DNA of 64,000 bases from Pelosinus propionicus DSM 13327 (GCF_900114615.1 NZ_FOTS01000026.1:1-64000); one strand, 5' to 3'; shown: positions 42,319-51,627, numbered from the stretch's first letter. Program-made: numbers and translations. Notes: generated by a model from the sequence alone, not told the origin.

Positions 42319-43974
42319 ATGAATGTAAAAACATCTGATGTCATAACTGATTTGATACATTCTAAGCAAAAGTACTTGGGAATATTCCTACTTTCCTTTT
42401 TCTTTTATATGTTTTTCAGTCATATGATGCCTATTACCGATCCCGTTGAATCCAACTATGCCCTTACAGCAAAAGAAATGGTGCTGTCAGCAGATTGGAT
42501 CTCACCAAGGATATATGGGAATATCTGGTTTGATAAGCCGGTGTTTTTCTATTGGACTACAGCCATAGCTTTTCAACTGTTTGGGTTTTCCGAATGGGCG
42601 GCACGAATTCCACCTGCATTTTTTGCTTCTGTTGGTCTAGTGCTAATGTATTGGTTTACGCTTAAAATCGTTAAACCAAGGGTAGCTATTTTAGCAGTTT
42701 TAGTTATGGGGACCTCGTTTGAATATATTGTATTGGCAAAGCTGATTGTTACAGATATGGTGTTTTTTGTATTCAATTGTGCAGCCCTAGGATTTTTTTA
42801 TCTGGGGTATGTGAATCTAGATGGCAGCAAGAAGAGATGGTATCAGTTTGGATATGTTAGCATGGCTCTAGCTGTATTGACAAAAGGGCCGATCGGTGTT
42901 CTGCTGCCTGGTCTAGTTATATTGGTTTTTATAGCTGTGCAGCGTAAGTGGTCTCAAGGAAAAGAATGGTTCATACCGTCGGGGATTTTTCTTTTTGCAG
43001 CTGTGGCGCTGCCCTGGTATGCTGCGATGTATGCCATGCATGGCACAGAATTTATCAATAGCTTTTTCGGCGTACACAATTATCTTCGAGCAACCGTTTC
43101 AGAACATCCAAAGGATAATGTGAGCTATTACTATATTGCGGTATTTATACTCAGTATGCTGCCTTGGTCTGCTTTAGCCATAAAAGCATTGATACAGGGA
43201 TGTAGGGACTTTAGGTCTCAATCCTCTCCGCTGCTGCTGTTTCTTTTTTTGTGGACAGCGGCCTACTTTGGCTTTTATTCACTAATGGCTACCAAATATT
43301 TGACCTACACATTCCCTATTGTCTTTCCGGTGTCAATTATAACTGCGATCCACCTTGAGAAAATGCTTGCAGAAGGCAAGAAGGCGGCAATTGTCTATTG
43401 GGCAGTGGTTCCTTTCGTATTGCTGCTGTTAGTATATATGATCGTGGCTTATCGTTATCTGGCGGGATTAGGACTTATCATAACAGTTGGTAGTCTGCTG
43501 CTACTTCTGCTGCTATTTTTCTATAGATCAAATCGGCGTACGGCAGCTGATTTTTTCAAATTGCTTTGTTGGTGTCAATTAGGAGCATATATCATACTTT
43601 GCCTATTTGTGTTTCCCGCTATGGCTCAAAGCCGATCAGGAAAAGAGATTGCAGAAAGCATTGCTGGCATGGGAAAAAGAGAGATTGGCATGTATGAGTT
43701 TTATAGCACATCTGAAGTGTTTTATAGCGGCAATATCCCAGTAAAGATTGAAAAATCAAGTGTGCTGCCATTACACCAGCCTGGAGAGATGGACTGGTCA
43801 AGTAAATATACCATGCCGATCCAAGGGCTAGTCGGTTTTATGGCGCAGTCCTCAAATAGTCTAATTGTAGTACCTGATACGCAAAAAAATCTGTTTCTAG
43901 TAGAAACAGATAATTTCAAGCCTAAACTGATAAAGAGTGATAACGGATGGAATTATTATTATTTGAATCACTGA
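42319..43974 (+). CDS. GT39/ArnT-like lipid-linked glycosyltransferase (copy 2)
   Basis: The ATG at 42319 follows GGGAGGA at good spacing. The 551-residue protein is a clear paralogue of the preceding one, with the same membrane layout and matching motifs (ITDPVESNYALTAKEM near residue 38; GNIWFDKPVFFYWT near 69). The first acidic residue of copy 1's DPDEP motif is Val here (DPVES) while the Glu is kept, so catalytic behaviour or acceptor choice may differ. Both are co-transcribed. The N-terminus is about 15 residues longer than in copy 1. There is no strong terminator before the small heat-shock gene 160 bases later. Confidence 0.85.
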   Translation: MNVKTSDVITDLIHSKQKYLGIFLLSFFFYMFFSHMMPITDPVESNYALTAKEMVLSADWISPRIYGNIWFDKPVFFYWTTAIAFQLFGFSEWAARIPPAFFASVGLVLMYWFTLKIVKPRVAILAVLVMGTSFEYIVLAKLIVTDMVFFVFNCAALGFFYLGYVNLDGSKKRWYQFGYVSMALAVLTKGPIGVLLPGLVILVFIAVQRKWSQGKEWFIPSGIFLFAAVALPWYAAMYAMHGTEFINSFFGVHNYLRATVSEHPKDNVSYYYIAVFILSMLPWSALAIKALIQGCRDFRSQSSPLLLFLFLWTAAYFGFYSLMATKYLTYTFPIVFPVSIITAIHLEKMLAEGKKAAIVYWAVVPFVLLLLVYMIVAYRYLAGLGLIITVGSLLLLLLLFFYRSNRRTAADFFKLLCWCQLGAYIILCLFVFPAMAQSRSGKEIAESIAGMGKREIGMYEFYSTSEVFYSGNIPVKIEKSSVLPLHQPGEMDWSSKYTMPIQGLVGFMAQSSNSLIVVPDTQKNLFLVETDNFKPKLIKSDNGWNYYYLNH

Positions 43975-44136
43975 TAGATATCATTTATTACTACTAGAAT
44001 TACAAAAATGATGTAAGAACAATAGCTAAAAGAGTGTGATGACATTTGACTAGGCAGCAACTAGAACATCGAATAAAATAAAAGGAGCTTAAGCATACTA
44101 GTAATGATATAAATAGAAAGGAGGAACAAAATCATT

Positions 44137-44586
44137 ATGTTTGGTTTAAGACCTTATAGGCAAAATTATGGACATCAAAGAAATGCGCTGAGTAAGTTTG
44201 CAAGAAATTTTTTAGGAGATGATTTTCAAGCACTTTTTGAAAGTGTAAATAATTTCCCTAGCTCATTTCGAGTAGATCTGCGAGAAAATGAAGATCAATA
44301 TGTGCTAGAAGCAGATTTGCCTGGTATCAATAAAGAGGATATAAGTCTGTATTATGAAAATAATTATTTAACAATTAGTGCAAACCGAAATGAAATGCAA
44401 GAAGTGAAAAGTGAAAAAGATTATGTCCGCAGGGAAAGGCGATTTGGTCAGTTTCAGCGGAATTTTTATATAGACAACATTCAAGAAGATAAAATTAATG
44501 CCAAATTTGATCATGGTGTACTTACCATTACCTTGGTGAAATCAGACAGAACATTGCCTAAACAAGGCAATATCCCTATTCAATAA
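44137..44586 (+). CDS. Small heat-shock protein (Hsp20/alpha-crystallin)
   Basis: The 149-residue protein has a short N-terminal arm and an alpha-crystallin domain (about 45-135) with FRVDLRENEDQYVLEADLPG and the characteristic FDHGVLTITLVKSD end (A-x-x-x-n-GVL-type motif). The C-terminal tail NIPIQ contains the IxI-like anchor (IPI). It is a holdase chaperone acting in the cytoplasm. A strong AAAGGAGGAAC site precedes the ATG. No CIRCE element was seen upstream. Confidence 0.92.
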   Translation: MFGLRPYRQNYGHQRNALSKFARNFLGDDFQALFESVNNFPSSFRVDLRENEDQYVLEADLPGINKEDISLYYENNYLTISANRNEMQEVKSEKDYVRRERRFGQFQRNFYIDNIQEDKINAKFDHGVLTITLVKSDRTLPKQGNIPIQ

Positions 44587-44673
44587 TAGTGCGCGTGAAA
44601 AGATTCTAACTGACTTCTGCCGTGGCAAGATAATATATAACATCTATAGAACAGTAAGCGCTGGAAAGTAGGG

Positions 44674-44722
44674 AAAAAAGGAGCTAGTGGGACCATAAAA
44701 CCGTCCCATTAGCTCCTTTTAA
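44674..44722. terminator. Bidirectional terminator
   Basis: AAAAGGAGCTAGTGGGAC pairs with GTCCCATTAGCTCCTTTT around CATAAAACC. It lies between the heat-shock gene and the convergent chemoreceptor pseudogene. Confidence 0.85.
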
Positions 44723-44724
44723 AG

Positions 44725-45554
44725 TTACTTATAACGCTCTACATAATCTTCCAAGCTGCGAGCACCTTTATTAATCTCTTCTAAATTCGCAGCGATCTCT
44801 TGTGTGGCTGCTGCCTGCTGTTGGCTAACAGAGCTAGTAATTTCAATTGATTTATAAATGTCGGAAACAGCTTTACTCATTTCTTGTAATGTTGCCTGTA
44901 TTTTCTTTGTTGCATCTTGAGACTGATCAGCAAGTTTTCTGACTTCCTCAGCTACAACTGCGAATCCTCTGCCTTGTTCTCCAGCCCTGGCTGCTTCAAT
45001 GGCTGCATTTAATCCAAGAAGATTGGTTTGTTGTGCTATCGTTCGTATGAAACTAATAACTTGGACGGTTTCTTCGTTTCGTTTAGTCAGATCTGCTGCC
45101 AGTTGAATTGCTTTTTGCCCGGCACTTACCAATTCACTTGCACTTCGAGCAACTTGCTCAACACTTGTCGAAGCTTGTCCAGTTGAATTAGCTAACTTTT
45201 CAACAGTGTCTACTAACTTAAGACTATCATTTAAGTCGATACCAGAGCTTAGCGTTCCAATAATCTCTTTGTTTACGCCATAAATAGGAGTAAAAATAGT
45301 TTTTATCGTGCGGCCATATACTTCGGGAGGAATATCTGCGTATCTTTACCTGTATTAATGCAATCTTCGATGGTACTAATACCTTTAATTGGTTTGCCTG
45401 TAGGTAAATCAAGCTCAAATTCTTTTGCACGATAGTAGGATAAATACTCCGTTTCACTTGTCAATCCAACCGCCATATCTTCTCGGACAATTTTGTTTAA
45501 GTACGGAAGAACTATTTTGAACGCCTCAAGTATTTCCTCATTAGTACGTTGCAT
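44725..45554 (-). pseudogene. Soluble MCP-type chemoreceptor, frameshifted
   Basis: The start is ATG at 45554 after GGGGAGG. The first frame runs to 45303 and reads a GAF/PAS-like sensor part ([34 protein letters not shown]). The continuation, [20 protein letters not shown] and onward to the full MCP signalling tip and stop at 44725, is in the -1 frame. The switch lies near 45328-45336, at TATTCCTCCC. Adding one base there restores a single protein of about 275 residues with a short MCP domain ([20 protein letters not shown]) and no membrane segment. It is either a real single-base deletion or a sequence error. A cytoplasmic receptor of this kind would sense an internal signal. Confidence 0.8.
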
Positions 45555-45716
45555 CTCGCCACCTCCCCAAATATTGTTATTATAGTTCGATATCAAAGCA
45601 GCAAATACCTCTTAGGCAAGTAGTGTAATATCAAAAAATGTAAAAAAAGCTCGATAAAAGTAAAAAATAAAACAATCTTTCCCCGCGTCTGATGTATTGT
45701 TAATTGTGAGATCATT

Positions 45717-46694
45717 TCAACAATAGACATAACGTCTGCCACCCCAGTATTCTTCCTGGTAGTGACCAATATCAAAGCGACTCTCTTGTATTTCTGATCT
45801 ACTTTGAGGAGCATGTATCATGATGCCATTTCCCACACACATGCCTACGTGGTGAATATTGCCCTTTCCTCCTTGGCTAGCAAAAAAAACTAGATCACCA
45901 GGCAAGAGACTATTTTCCTCAATTGGGATGCCTTCTTGTGATTGCTGCCTAGAATTGCGATATAGAGATATGCCTTGAGACTGATAGAGACGAAAGGTAT
46001 AGCCAGAACAATCAAAGCCATAGCATGACGTGCCGCCCCACAAATAGCGCAGCCCTAAGAATTGCCTGGCTTGTGCCACAATGCATTCTCTGGAAAAGAA
46101 AAGTTCAGAGACTTTTTTGGTTTCTAAGCGGGAGACATGGCCTGTTCCGCCGTCTGGCAGGCGAACTTTAAAAATCGATTCCCCTTCCAAAAGGATAGGT
46201 AATCGGACTTGGAAGCTGAGTTCATTAATGGGCTGGGTCCAACACGTTGTATCCCAAAATAACGCTGTCTTTGGTACCATTACTACAGCCTGTGGTAAGC
46301 AGGATTGCTCTGTGAGATAAGTAGTATTATAGCTGATCTGATCCTCTGGTACCCACCCGGCTTGACCCCATTTGTTATCCTTGGTGCGTTGTGCCATTGC
46401 GGCTACTTGCAGCCAGTTCTTTCGTCCATCTAGTATTGTGACTTTTTCTCCATAGATTGCCATCGTATTTACTTTGTTCACTAGCCACAGTCTTTGCTGT
46501 ACATCCAAACTTTGTGACCAGGATGCAGGATTGGTAGCAGCAGATAAGCTGATTTTTCGATATTGAATATCTGGATTAGACCAAAAGATAGCCAGTGGTA
46601 CATTGATAGCACCAAAGATCATCTGCCTTGTAGATTGTTCCATTTTGCCACTTTCCTTTGCTATGGTTTTGAAATATAGCCAATCTGGCTGCAT
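45717..46694 (-). CDS. NlpC/P60 peptidase with SH3-like domains (YkfC-like)
   Basis: The 325-residue protein has two SH3b-like segments in the first 210 residues (for example KVNTMAIYGEKVTILDGRKNW, seen as GEKVTILDGRKNWLQV) and an NlpC/P60 domain at the C-terminus: catalytic Cys in GFDCSGYTF near residue 243, His in NIHHVGMCVGNG near 292, and a third polar position in IHAPQS near 307. No signal peptide is visible, and this matches the YkfC group, which cleaves gamma-D-Glu-diamino-acid bonds in recycled wall peptides in the cytoplasm. ATG at 46694 follows AAGGAAG; an internal ATG 51 bases downstream is also possible. Confidence 0.85.
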   Translation of the reverse strand: MQPDWLYFKTIAKESGKMEQSTRQMIFGAINVPLAIFWSNPDIQYRKISLSAATNPASWSQSLDVQQRLWLVNKVNTMAIYGEKVTILDGRKNWLQVAAMAQRTKDNKWGQAGWVPEDQISYNTTYLTEQSCLPQAVVMVPKTALFWDTTCWTQPINELSFQVRLPILLEGESIFKVRLPDGGTGHVSRLETKKVSELFFSRECIVAQARQFLGLRYLWGGTSCYGFDCSGYTFRLYQSQGISLYRNSRQQSQEGIPIEENSLLPGDLVFFASQGGKGNIHHVGMCVGNGIMIHAPQSRSEIQESRFDIGHYQEEYWGGRRYVYC

Positions 46695-47071
46695 AGTAAT
46701 TCTTCCTTCCTTTAATTGCTATAGACTATATTACATAATATGCATACTTTACATCAAAGGAGAAAAGAAACTTTCAAATTATGTAAAAATCTAGAAGGAT
46801 TTAGCATTATCGAAGAGAAGATACCTATTAATCTGGCTTATTAGTGGATTAATAGACTTTCTTTTCGTATTTGATGTAGTGTTGAACGTGAATGAACTGC
46901 CATTTTCTTTTATGTACTGGTTATGATGAACGATAGAGTATCTTTGATTACATAAAAAGTCGAAATATTCGGACTTTTAATATAATTATAAGTCATTTAC
47001 TTTGTTTATTCGGAATAAATATAAAGGTATTGATATTGTACATATAAAAAAAGAAAAGGAGGCAGATTATT
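46695..47071. other. Gene-free region before HdrD-like gene
   Basis: About 375 AT-rich bases contain no frame with a ribosome site. A weak inverted repeat AAAAGTC/GACTTTT near 46970 sits in the presumed promoter region of the oxidoreductase gene. No recognised riboswitch or operator was found. Confidence 0.45.
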
Positions 47072-49081
47072 ATGGTAAAAATACTCATCTTTTTAGCCTG
47101 GATGTGTAGTACCTTTGGTTTCATGGCGTACATGATCTATCGCAGGTATAGAAATACGCTGCATGGGAAACCCGATAACAGGTACGACCGAATTGGGGAT
47201 CGCCTGAAATATTTCCTGACAAATGTCGTAGGTCAGGACAAGGTGCTGCAGGATCCGATTTCTGGTTTGTCTCACGTTATGATCATGTGGGGGTTTATCG
47301 TGCTTGGTTTTGGTGCATTTAATTTGGCAGTGGAGGGGTTATTTGGCATTCCGGTACCGTTCATTGGTGATAATCTCATTTTTATCGGGTTGAAGGAATT
47401 GTTTCTACTGCTGGTTTATATTGGTGTTATCGTAGCAGTTCTCCGACGAACAGTATGGAAGCCAGAACGCATAGAAAACTCTACGGAAGCATTTGTCATT
47501 CTTGGATTGATCAGTCTTATCGTAACCGGGGACCTTTTGTATAATGGTGCTAATTTTGCTCTTGGAGAAAATGCTGGTATTCGAAGTGCAGCTTTTTTTG
47601 GCAATTTGGTATCGGGATTGCTGGTGGGAAATGAACCCGATACCCTTCAACGACTGGCAAACGGAGCTTGGTGGATGCATTTTCTGGCGATGGGCTTAAT
47701 GGGGCTGTTAATCCCTGGTTCCAAACATCTGCATTTGGCATTTGCACCAGTTAATGCGATCTGGCATACACTGCGTCCTAAAGGCTCATTGACAACTGTT
47801 GATTTCGAAGATGAGACCGCGGAAACTTTTGGTGTCAACAAATTAGAAGAATTTACGTGGAAGCAGCTTTTCGATACCTATACCTGTGTAAGGTGCGGAA
47901 GGTGCACGGAACAATGCCCCGCTTTTCGTACAGGAAAAGCGCTGGATCCCCGTGCCCTACATGTTGAGCTGCGGGACCATATGGAAGAGAAGATACCGCT
48001 TTTGGAGAAGTTGAAAGCTGACGGTGAGCATAAAACCGAGTTTACTGAAGCTGAGCAGGCAACTCTCGACAAAATGATTGTTGATGGTATATTTTCCGAA
48101 GAGTTTATCTGGTCCTGTACGACCTGCCGTGCTTGTGAGCAGGCTTGTCCTGTTTCTAATGAGCATGTGCAGAAAATTATTGATTTACGTCGTTATAAGG
48201 TGATGAGCGAAGCGAAAATACCAAAAGATGTGCTCAATGCCTTTAACTGCTATAAAAGCGGAAATCCATGGAAGCTTCCACGCAGCAGTCGTGGCGACTG
48301 GATGAAAGGTCTGGATGTCCCCCTCTGGTCAAAAGAGGCGGATTATCTATTATATGTAGGGTGCGTTGGTGCTTATGATAATCGTGCTAAGCAGGTAAGC
48401 GCTGCATTGGTTAAGGTATTGAAAGCCGCAGGAGTAAATTTCGGTGTCCTCGGCAGCGATGAACCGTGCTGCGGTGAGACCATTCGCCGAATGGGCAATG
48501 AGTATGAATTCCAGTCTTTGGCTGAAGGGAATGTGGAATTATTTAAAAATTTGGGAGTTAAAAAAATTATTACTCTCTGTCCTCACTGCTTTAATTCCTT
48601 TAAGAATGATTATCCCGATTTTGGAGGTAAATTTGAAGTGATTCATCACACCGAGCTGCTTGCAGAACTTATCCGGTGTGGAGATATCAAGGTTAATGGT
48701 TCATTTAACGGTAAAGTCGTTTATCATGATGCTTGCTATCTTGGACGTCACAATGATGTATTTGAGGCACCCCGAGCTATCCTTAAGGCAGTACCTGGGA
48801 TCGATCTGACCGAAATGGAGCAGAACCGAGAAAATGCCTTTTGCTGTGGCGCCGGCGGCGGCCGTAACTGGATGGAAGAAGAAACTGGCCATGGTTCGCA
48901 GCGTATTAATGAAGTGCGGGCAAAAGAAGCTTTACAAACAGAAGCTGAGACCATTGCTACGGCTTGCCCTTATTGCTTGACGATGATTCTAGATGGAACT
49001 AAGGCTCATAATGCAAAAGAACAGATCCGTATATTGGACATAGCAGAAATTCTTGCCGATTCTCTAGAAAAAGCAAAATAA
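47072..49081 (+). CDS. Membrane-bound HdrD-like iron-sulfur oxidoreductase (FadF/EtfX-type)
   Basis: The 669-residue protein has an N-terminal membrane part of about six segments resembling the nitrate-reductase gamma (b-type cytochrome) domain, then a ferredoxin-like pair of 4Fe-4S motifs (CVRCGRCTEQCPAF near residue 271 and CTTCRACEQACPVSN near 351), and two CCG (DUF224) domains with PCCGETIRRMG near 467 and FCCGAGGGRNW near 590. This is the FadF/YwjF and HdrD-related group that links electron-transfer flavoprotein to menaquinone or a membrane pool in anaerobes and fatty-acid oxidisers. No etfAB genes are adjacent in this window, so the partner must be elsewhere. A strong terminator follows. 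Confidence 0.88.
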   Translation: MVKILIFLAWMCSTFGFMAYMIYRRYRNTLHGKPDNRYDRIGDRLKYFLTNVVGQDKVLQDPISGLSHVMIMWGFIVLGFGAFNLAVEGLFGIPVPFIGDNLIFIGLKELFLLLVYIGVIVAVLRRTVWKPERIENSTEAFVILGLISLIVTGDLLYNGANFALGENAGIRSAAFFGNLVSGLLVGNEPDTLQRLANGAWWMHFLAMGLMGLLIPGSKHLHLAFAPVNAIWHTLRPKGSLTTVDFEDETAETFGVNKLEEFTWKQLFDTYTCVRCGRCTEQCPAFRTGKALDPRALHVELRDHMEEKIPLLEKLKADGEHKTEFTEAEQATLDKMIVDGIFSEEFIWSCTTCRACEQACPVSNEHVQKIIDLRRYKVMSEAKIPKDVLNAFNCYKSGNPWKLPRSSRGDWMKGLDVPLWSKEADYLLYVGCVGAYDNRAKQVSAALVKVLKAAGVNFGVLGSDEPCCGETIRRMGNEYEFQSLAEGNVELFKNLGVKKIITLCPHCFNSFKNDYPDFGGKFEVIHHTELLAELIRCGDIKVNGSFNGKVVYHDACYLGRHNDVFEAPRAILKAVPGIDLTEMEQNRENAFCCGAGGGRNWMEEETGHGSQRINEVRAKEALQTEAETIATACPYCLTMILDGTKAHNAKEQIRILDIAEILADSLEKAK

Positions 49082-49091
49082 TAAAGAAGGA

Positions 49092-49139
49092 GAAATCCCC
49101 TGTATTGAACTTTTTTTGAAGTTCAATACAGGGGATTTC
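49092..49139 (+). terminator. Strong terminator after HdrD-like gene
   Basis: GAAATCCCCTGTATTGAACT and its complement flank a T-rich loop; the stem is at least 18 bp with no mismatch. Confidence 0.85.
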
Positions 49140-49314
49140 GTTATTGCAGATAGAACGATATAAATTTTATGAAGAGTGATTCTAATATGACATATAGTTG
49201 TCTAATTACCTTGTGTATAGTAAAAAAGTGATAAAAAATAGGAAGATGTCTATGGATAATATGGCTGCCAAGTAAAAATTAGAAGGCAGCAAGCAGGAAG
49301 GAAGGGACATAATA

Positions 49315-50103
49315 ATGGATTATTCATTTAATGTAAACGAATTTAGAGGAAAGAAAATTCTAGTCACAGGCGGGACAAAAGGTATTGGCGAAGCGATTGT
49401 TAAGCGTCTTAAAAGCGCAGGAGGAACGATGATAACCACTGCTCGTTCCATTCCTAATGATATCCAAGATCCGGACTTATTTATTCAAGCTGATATCAGC
49501 ACTCCAGAGGGGGTGACGAAAATTCTCAAAGATGTGCAAGAGTCTTTTGGCGGTGTGGATATTCTTATCAATAATGTCGGCGGATCTTCAACTCCGGCAG
49601 GAGGAGCTCTTTCTTTGAATGATAATGACTGGCAGGAGACATTCAATGCAAATTTGTTCGCTGCTGTGCGTCTGGACCGTGGACTGTTGCCTTATATGCA
49701 GGAACAAGGCTCTGGTGTAATCATTCATATCACGTCAATCCAGCGCCGCCTTCCTGGAAGTATGACTATGCCGTACTCGGCAGCGAAAGCAGCCTTAACA
49801 AACTACAGTAAAGGACTGGCATCTCAAGTGGCAGCTGATGGAGTGCGCGTTAATACAGTTGCACCGGGATTTACCGAAACTAAAGCCGCTGAGAGACTCA
49901 TCCACCGAATGGCTAAAAGTTCAGGTACTGACTATCTAAGTGCGTGTCAGGAATTAATGAATTCCCTGGGAGGTATCCCCCTTGGCCGGCCAGGACGTCC
50001 TGAAGAAGTAGCCGAACTGGTTGCCTTCTTAGTATCTGATCGGGCTTCGTATATTACAGGCAGCGAGCATATCATTGATGGGGGAACGATTCGGACAATC
50101 TAG
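49315..50103 (+). CDS. SDR-family oxidoreductase
   Basis: The 262-residue protein is a classical short-chain dehydrogenase: cofactor loop TGGTKGIGEA near residue 18, NNVGG near 89, catalytic Ser in HITSIQRR near 140, and the YSAAKAALTNYSK Tyr/Lys motif near 157. The C-terminal SGLGRPGRPEEVAE-like segment (IPLGRPGRPEEVAEL) and ITGSEHIIDGG close the family fold. The substrate is unknown; members reduce oxo groups of lipids or sugars. A single-gene unit. Confidence 0.88.
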   Translation: MDYSFNVNEFRGKKILVTGGTKGIGEAIVKRLKSAGGTMITTARSIPNDIQDPDLFIQADISTPEGVTKILKDVQESFGGVDILINNVGGSSTPAGGALSLNDNDWQETFNANLFAAVRLDRGLLPYMQEQGSGVIIHITSIQRRLPGSMTMPYSAAKAALTNYSKGLASQVAADGVRVNTVAPGFTETKAAERLIHRMAKSSGTDYLSACQELMNSLGGIPLGRPGRPEEVAELVAFLVSDRASYITGSEHIIDGGTIRTI

Positions 50104-50227
50104 CAGTTTACGGCGGTCTATATAAGAAGCAAAAATCAATTCATGAGCAGATTCGTATTGGATATAAGAGTATCAGCATTCGCGCTGCTCTGGCAAGTGT
50201 ACAGTCACATAAAATTGGGTTATAAAC

Positions 50228-50267
50228 AAGGCTCTTTCATTCTAGATGAAGGAGCCCTTCGTTTTTA
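50228..50267 (+). terminator. Terminator after SDR gene
   Basis: AAGGCTCTTTCAT pairs with ATGAAGGAGCCCTT around TCTAG and is followed by CGTTTTTATTT. Confidence 0.75.
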
Positions 50268-50271
50268 TTTC

Positions 50272-50306
50272 TTTTTCACATTAATTTCAGAATGGCTTGT
50301 TATACT
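50272..50306 (+). promoter_or_regulatory. Promoter element of ydjC-like gene, matching the GT39 promoter
   Basis: TTTTCA (50273-50278) and ATTTCA (50284-50289), 11 bases apart, precede a TGT-TATACT extended -10 box (50298-50306). About 33 of 39 bases match the copy at 40667-40705, including every element spacing. Confidence 0.65.
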
Positions 50307-50359
50307 TATTTTACAAAATCATTATTCAGCTATCATGAAAATAGATATGGAGGATTTTT

Positions 50360-51214
50360 ATGCGACAATTAATTGTTAATGCAGATGATTTTGGATTACA
50401 TGAATTAATCAATGAAGGGATCGAAGAGAGCCATGCAGCTGGTTGCGTTAGCAGTACAACAATTATGCCAGGCGGTAGTGCTTTTCAGCATGCTGTTGGA
50501 TTGGCCAAGAAATATCCAAAGCTTGGTATTGGCGTCCATCTTACCCTAGTTGGAGGCAGCCCGGTTGCAAGAGGGAATATTCATACCCTGCTTACTTCAA
50601 ATGGGATGTTTTTTTCTTCTTATAGAGAATTCATTCAAAGATATATTCTGGGGCGTATCTCAAAAGAGCACATAGAGTATGAGATATGGTGCCAAATGCA
50701 AAAGGTTGCGGGAAGCGGCATTAAGATTACCCATATAGATAGCCATCAGCATCTCCACACACTGCCAGGTATACCTGAAATCATCTGCCGGATTGCGAAA
50801 GAATTTAAAATTAGCAAGGTTAGAATACCAGCAGAACCTTTCTGCTTTTGGGGACCAGAAAAACCTGGCATGAAACGATTGTGCGCGCGAACATTTCTTA
50901 GCGGATGCTCTCGTCTTGCTGAATATCAGTATCAAAAGCAGGGGTTTTATTATCCTCAGCACTTTTATGGCATGCTTGCCGGAGGAGCAATGTCACAGGC
51001 TGTAATGCAGTATTTGATTGTAAACCTTCCCAAGGGGGTTTCAGAAATTATGGTACATCCGGGTAAAAGTACAAAAGCCTTGAGTCAGGTTTTTCCTTGG
51101 GGCTATCAATGGCAAAAAGAAATGGAAGCTCTAAAAAGCGATGAATTATGCAAAATCATACGAGAAAGGCAAATTCAATTAATCAGTTATCAAGAACTGA
51201 ATGAATCAAAATAG
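50360..51214 (+). CDS. YdjC/ChbG/HpnK-type carbohydrate deacetylase
   Basis: The 284-residue protein has the YdjC-family metal and catalytic motifs: NADDFGL at residues 6-12 (catalytic and metal Asp), GVHLTLVGG near 60, the HIDSHQHLH metal site near 123 and EIMVHPG near 227. Family members remove N-acetyl groups from sugars such as diacetylchitobiose or from lipid-linked amino sugars. The gene shares a promoter element with the GT39 pair 10 kb away, so it may deacetylate a lipid-linked sugar before transfer to the envelope. The start follows ATGGAGGA. Confidence 0.87.
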   Translation: MRQLIVNADDFGLHELINEGIEESHAAGCVSSTTIMPGGSAFQHAVGLAKKYPKLGIGVHLTLVGGSPVARGNIHTLLTSNGMFFSSYREFIQRYILGRISKEHIEYEIWCQMQKVAGSGIKITHIDSHQHLHTLPGIPEIICRIAKEFKISKVRIPAEPFCFWGPEKPGMKRLCARTFLSGCSRLAEYQYQKQGFYYPQHFYGMLAGGAMSQAVMQYLIVNLPKGVSEIMVHPGKSTKALSQVFPWGYQWQKEMEALKSDELCKIIRERQIQLISYQELNESK

Positions 51215-51280
51215 ACATATTTCTGATTCCATTCTCCAATAAAAGCTGCCCACAAGCTATTTAAAAAGAGGGTTATGGGC

Positions 51281-51318
51281 AAAGAGAATCATCTGCATTA
51301 GGTAGATGATTCTTTCTT
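51281..51318 (+). terminator. Terminator after YdjC-like gene
   Basis: AGAATCATCT pairs with AGATGATTCT around GCATTAGGT and is followed by TTCTT. Confidence 0.7.
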
Positions 51319-51407
51319 ATGCTGCCTTGTGATTCAAAGTTGCATTTCTATGCGCATTGACCAAACAGGTTATTGGGTGTAGAATAAACAAGTATTAAAA
51401 AGAATAT

Positions 51408-51486
51408 TTTGGCAAACCAATTGAAAAGTTGGGACGCAAAGCTATGGGTCTAAAGACGAGTTGTCTATGATTGCCAGGTTGCTAGT
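51408..51486 (+). promoter_or_regulatory. Cyclic-di-GMP-I (GEMM-I) riboswitch
   Basis: The RNA contains the conserved parts of the class in order: GGCAAACCA, the GGGACGCAAAGC core, GGGTCTAA, and TTGCCAGGTTGC with the tetraloop-receptor region between. The aptamer is followed by a terminator at 51519-51553 and the chemoreceptor ATG at 51628, so c-di-GMP is predicted to switch receptor expression at the level of transcription termination. The direction (on or off) cannot be settled by eye. Confidence 0.92.
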
Positions 51487-51518
51487 GAATCATAAATTAA
51501 GTGAATCGTGATGAGTTA

Positions 51519-51553
51519 ATTAGCACTTGCCTTGGGCAGGTGCTATTTTTTTA
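51519..51553 (+). terminator. Expression-platform terminator of the c-di-GMP riboswitch
   Basis: TAGCACTTGCC pairs with GGCAGGTGCTA around TTG-type loop bases and is followed by TTTTTTT. It sits about 35 bases after the aptamer. Confidence 0.85.
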
Positions 51554-51627
51554 GCTGGATAAGGTAAGGCTCAATATAGTAAGTTGGTAATTTTGGCGAG
51601 AAGTGAAAATGGATGGAGGAATTTTTT

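Noticed and set aside
50143-50379. A 78-codon frame on the plus strand before the YdjC-type gene.
   Set aside because: It runs through the SDR terminator and the shared promoter element and has no ribosome site.
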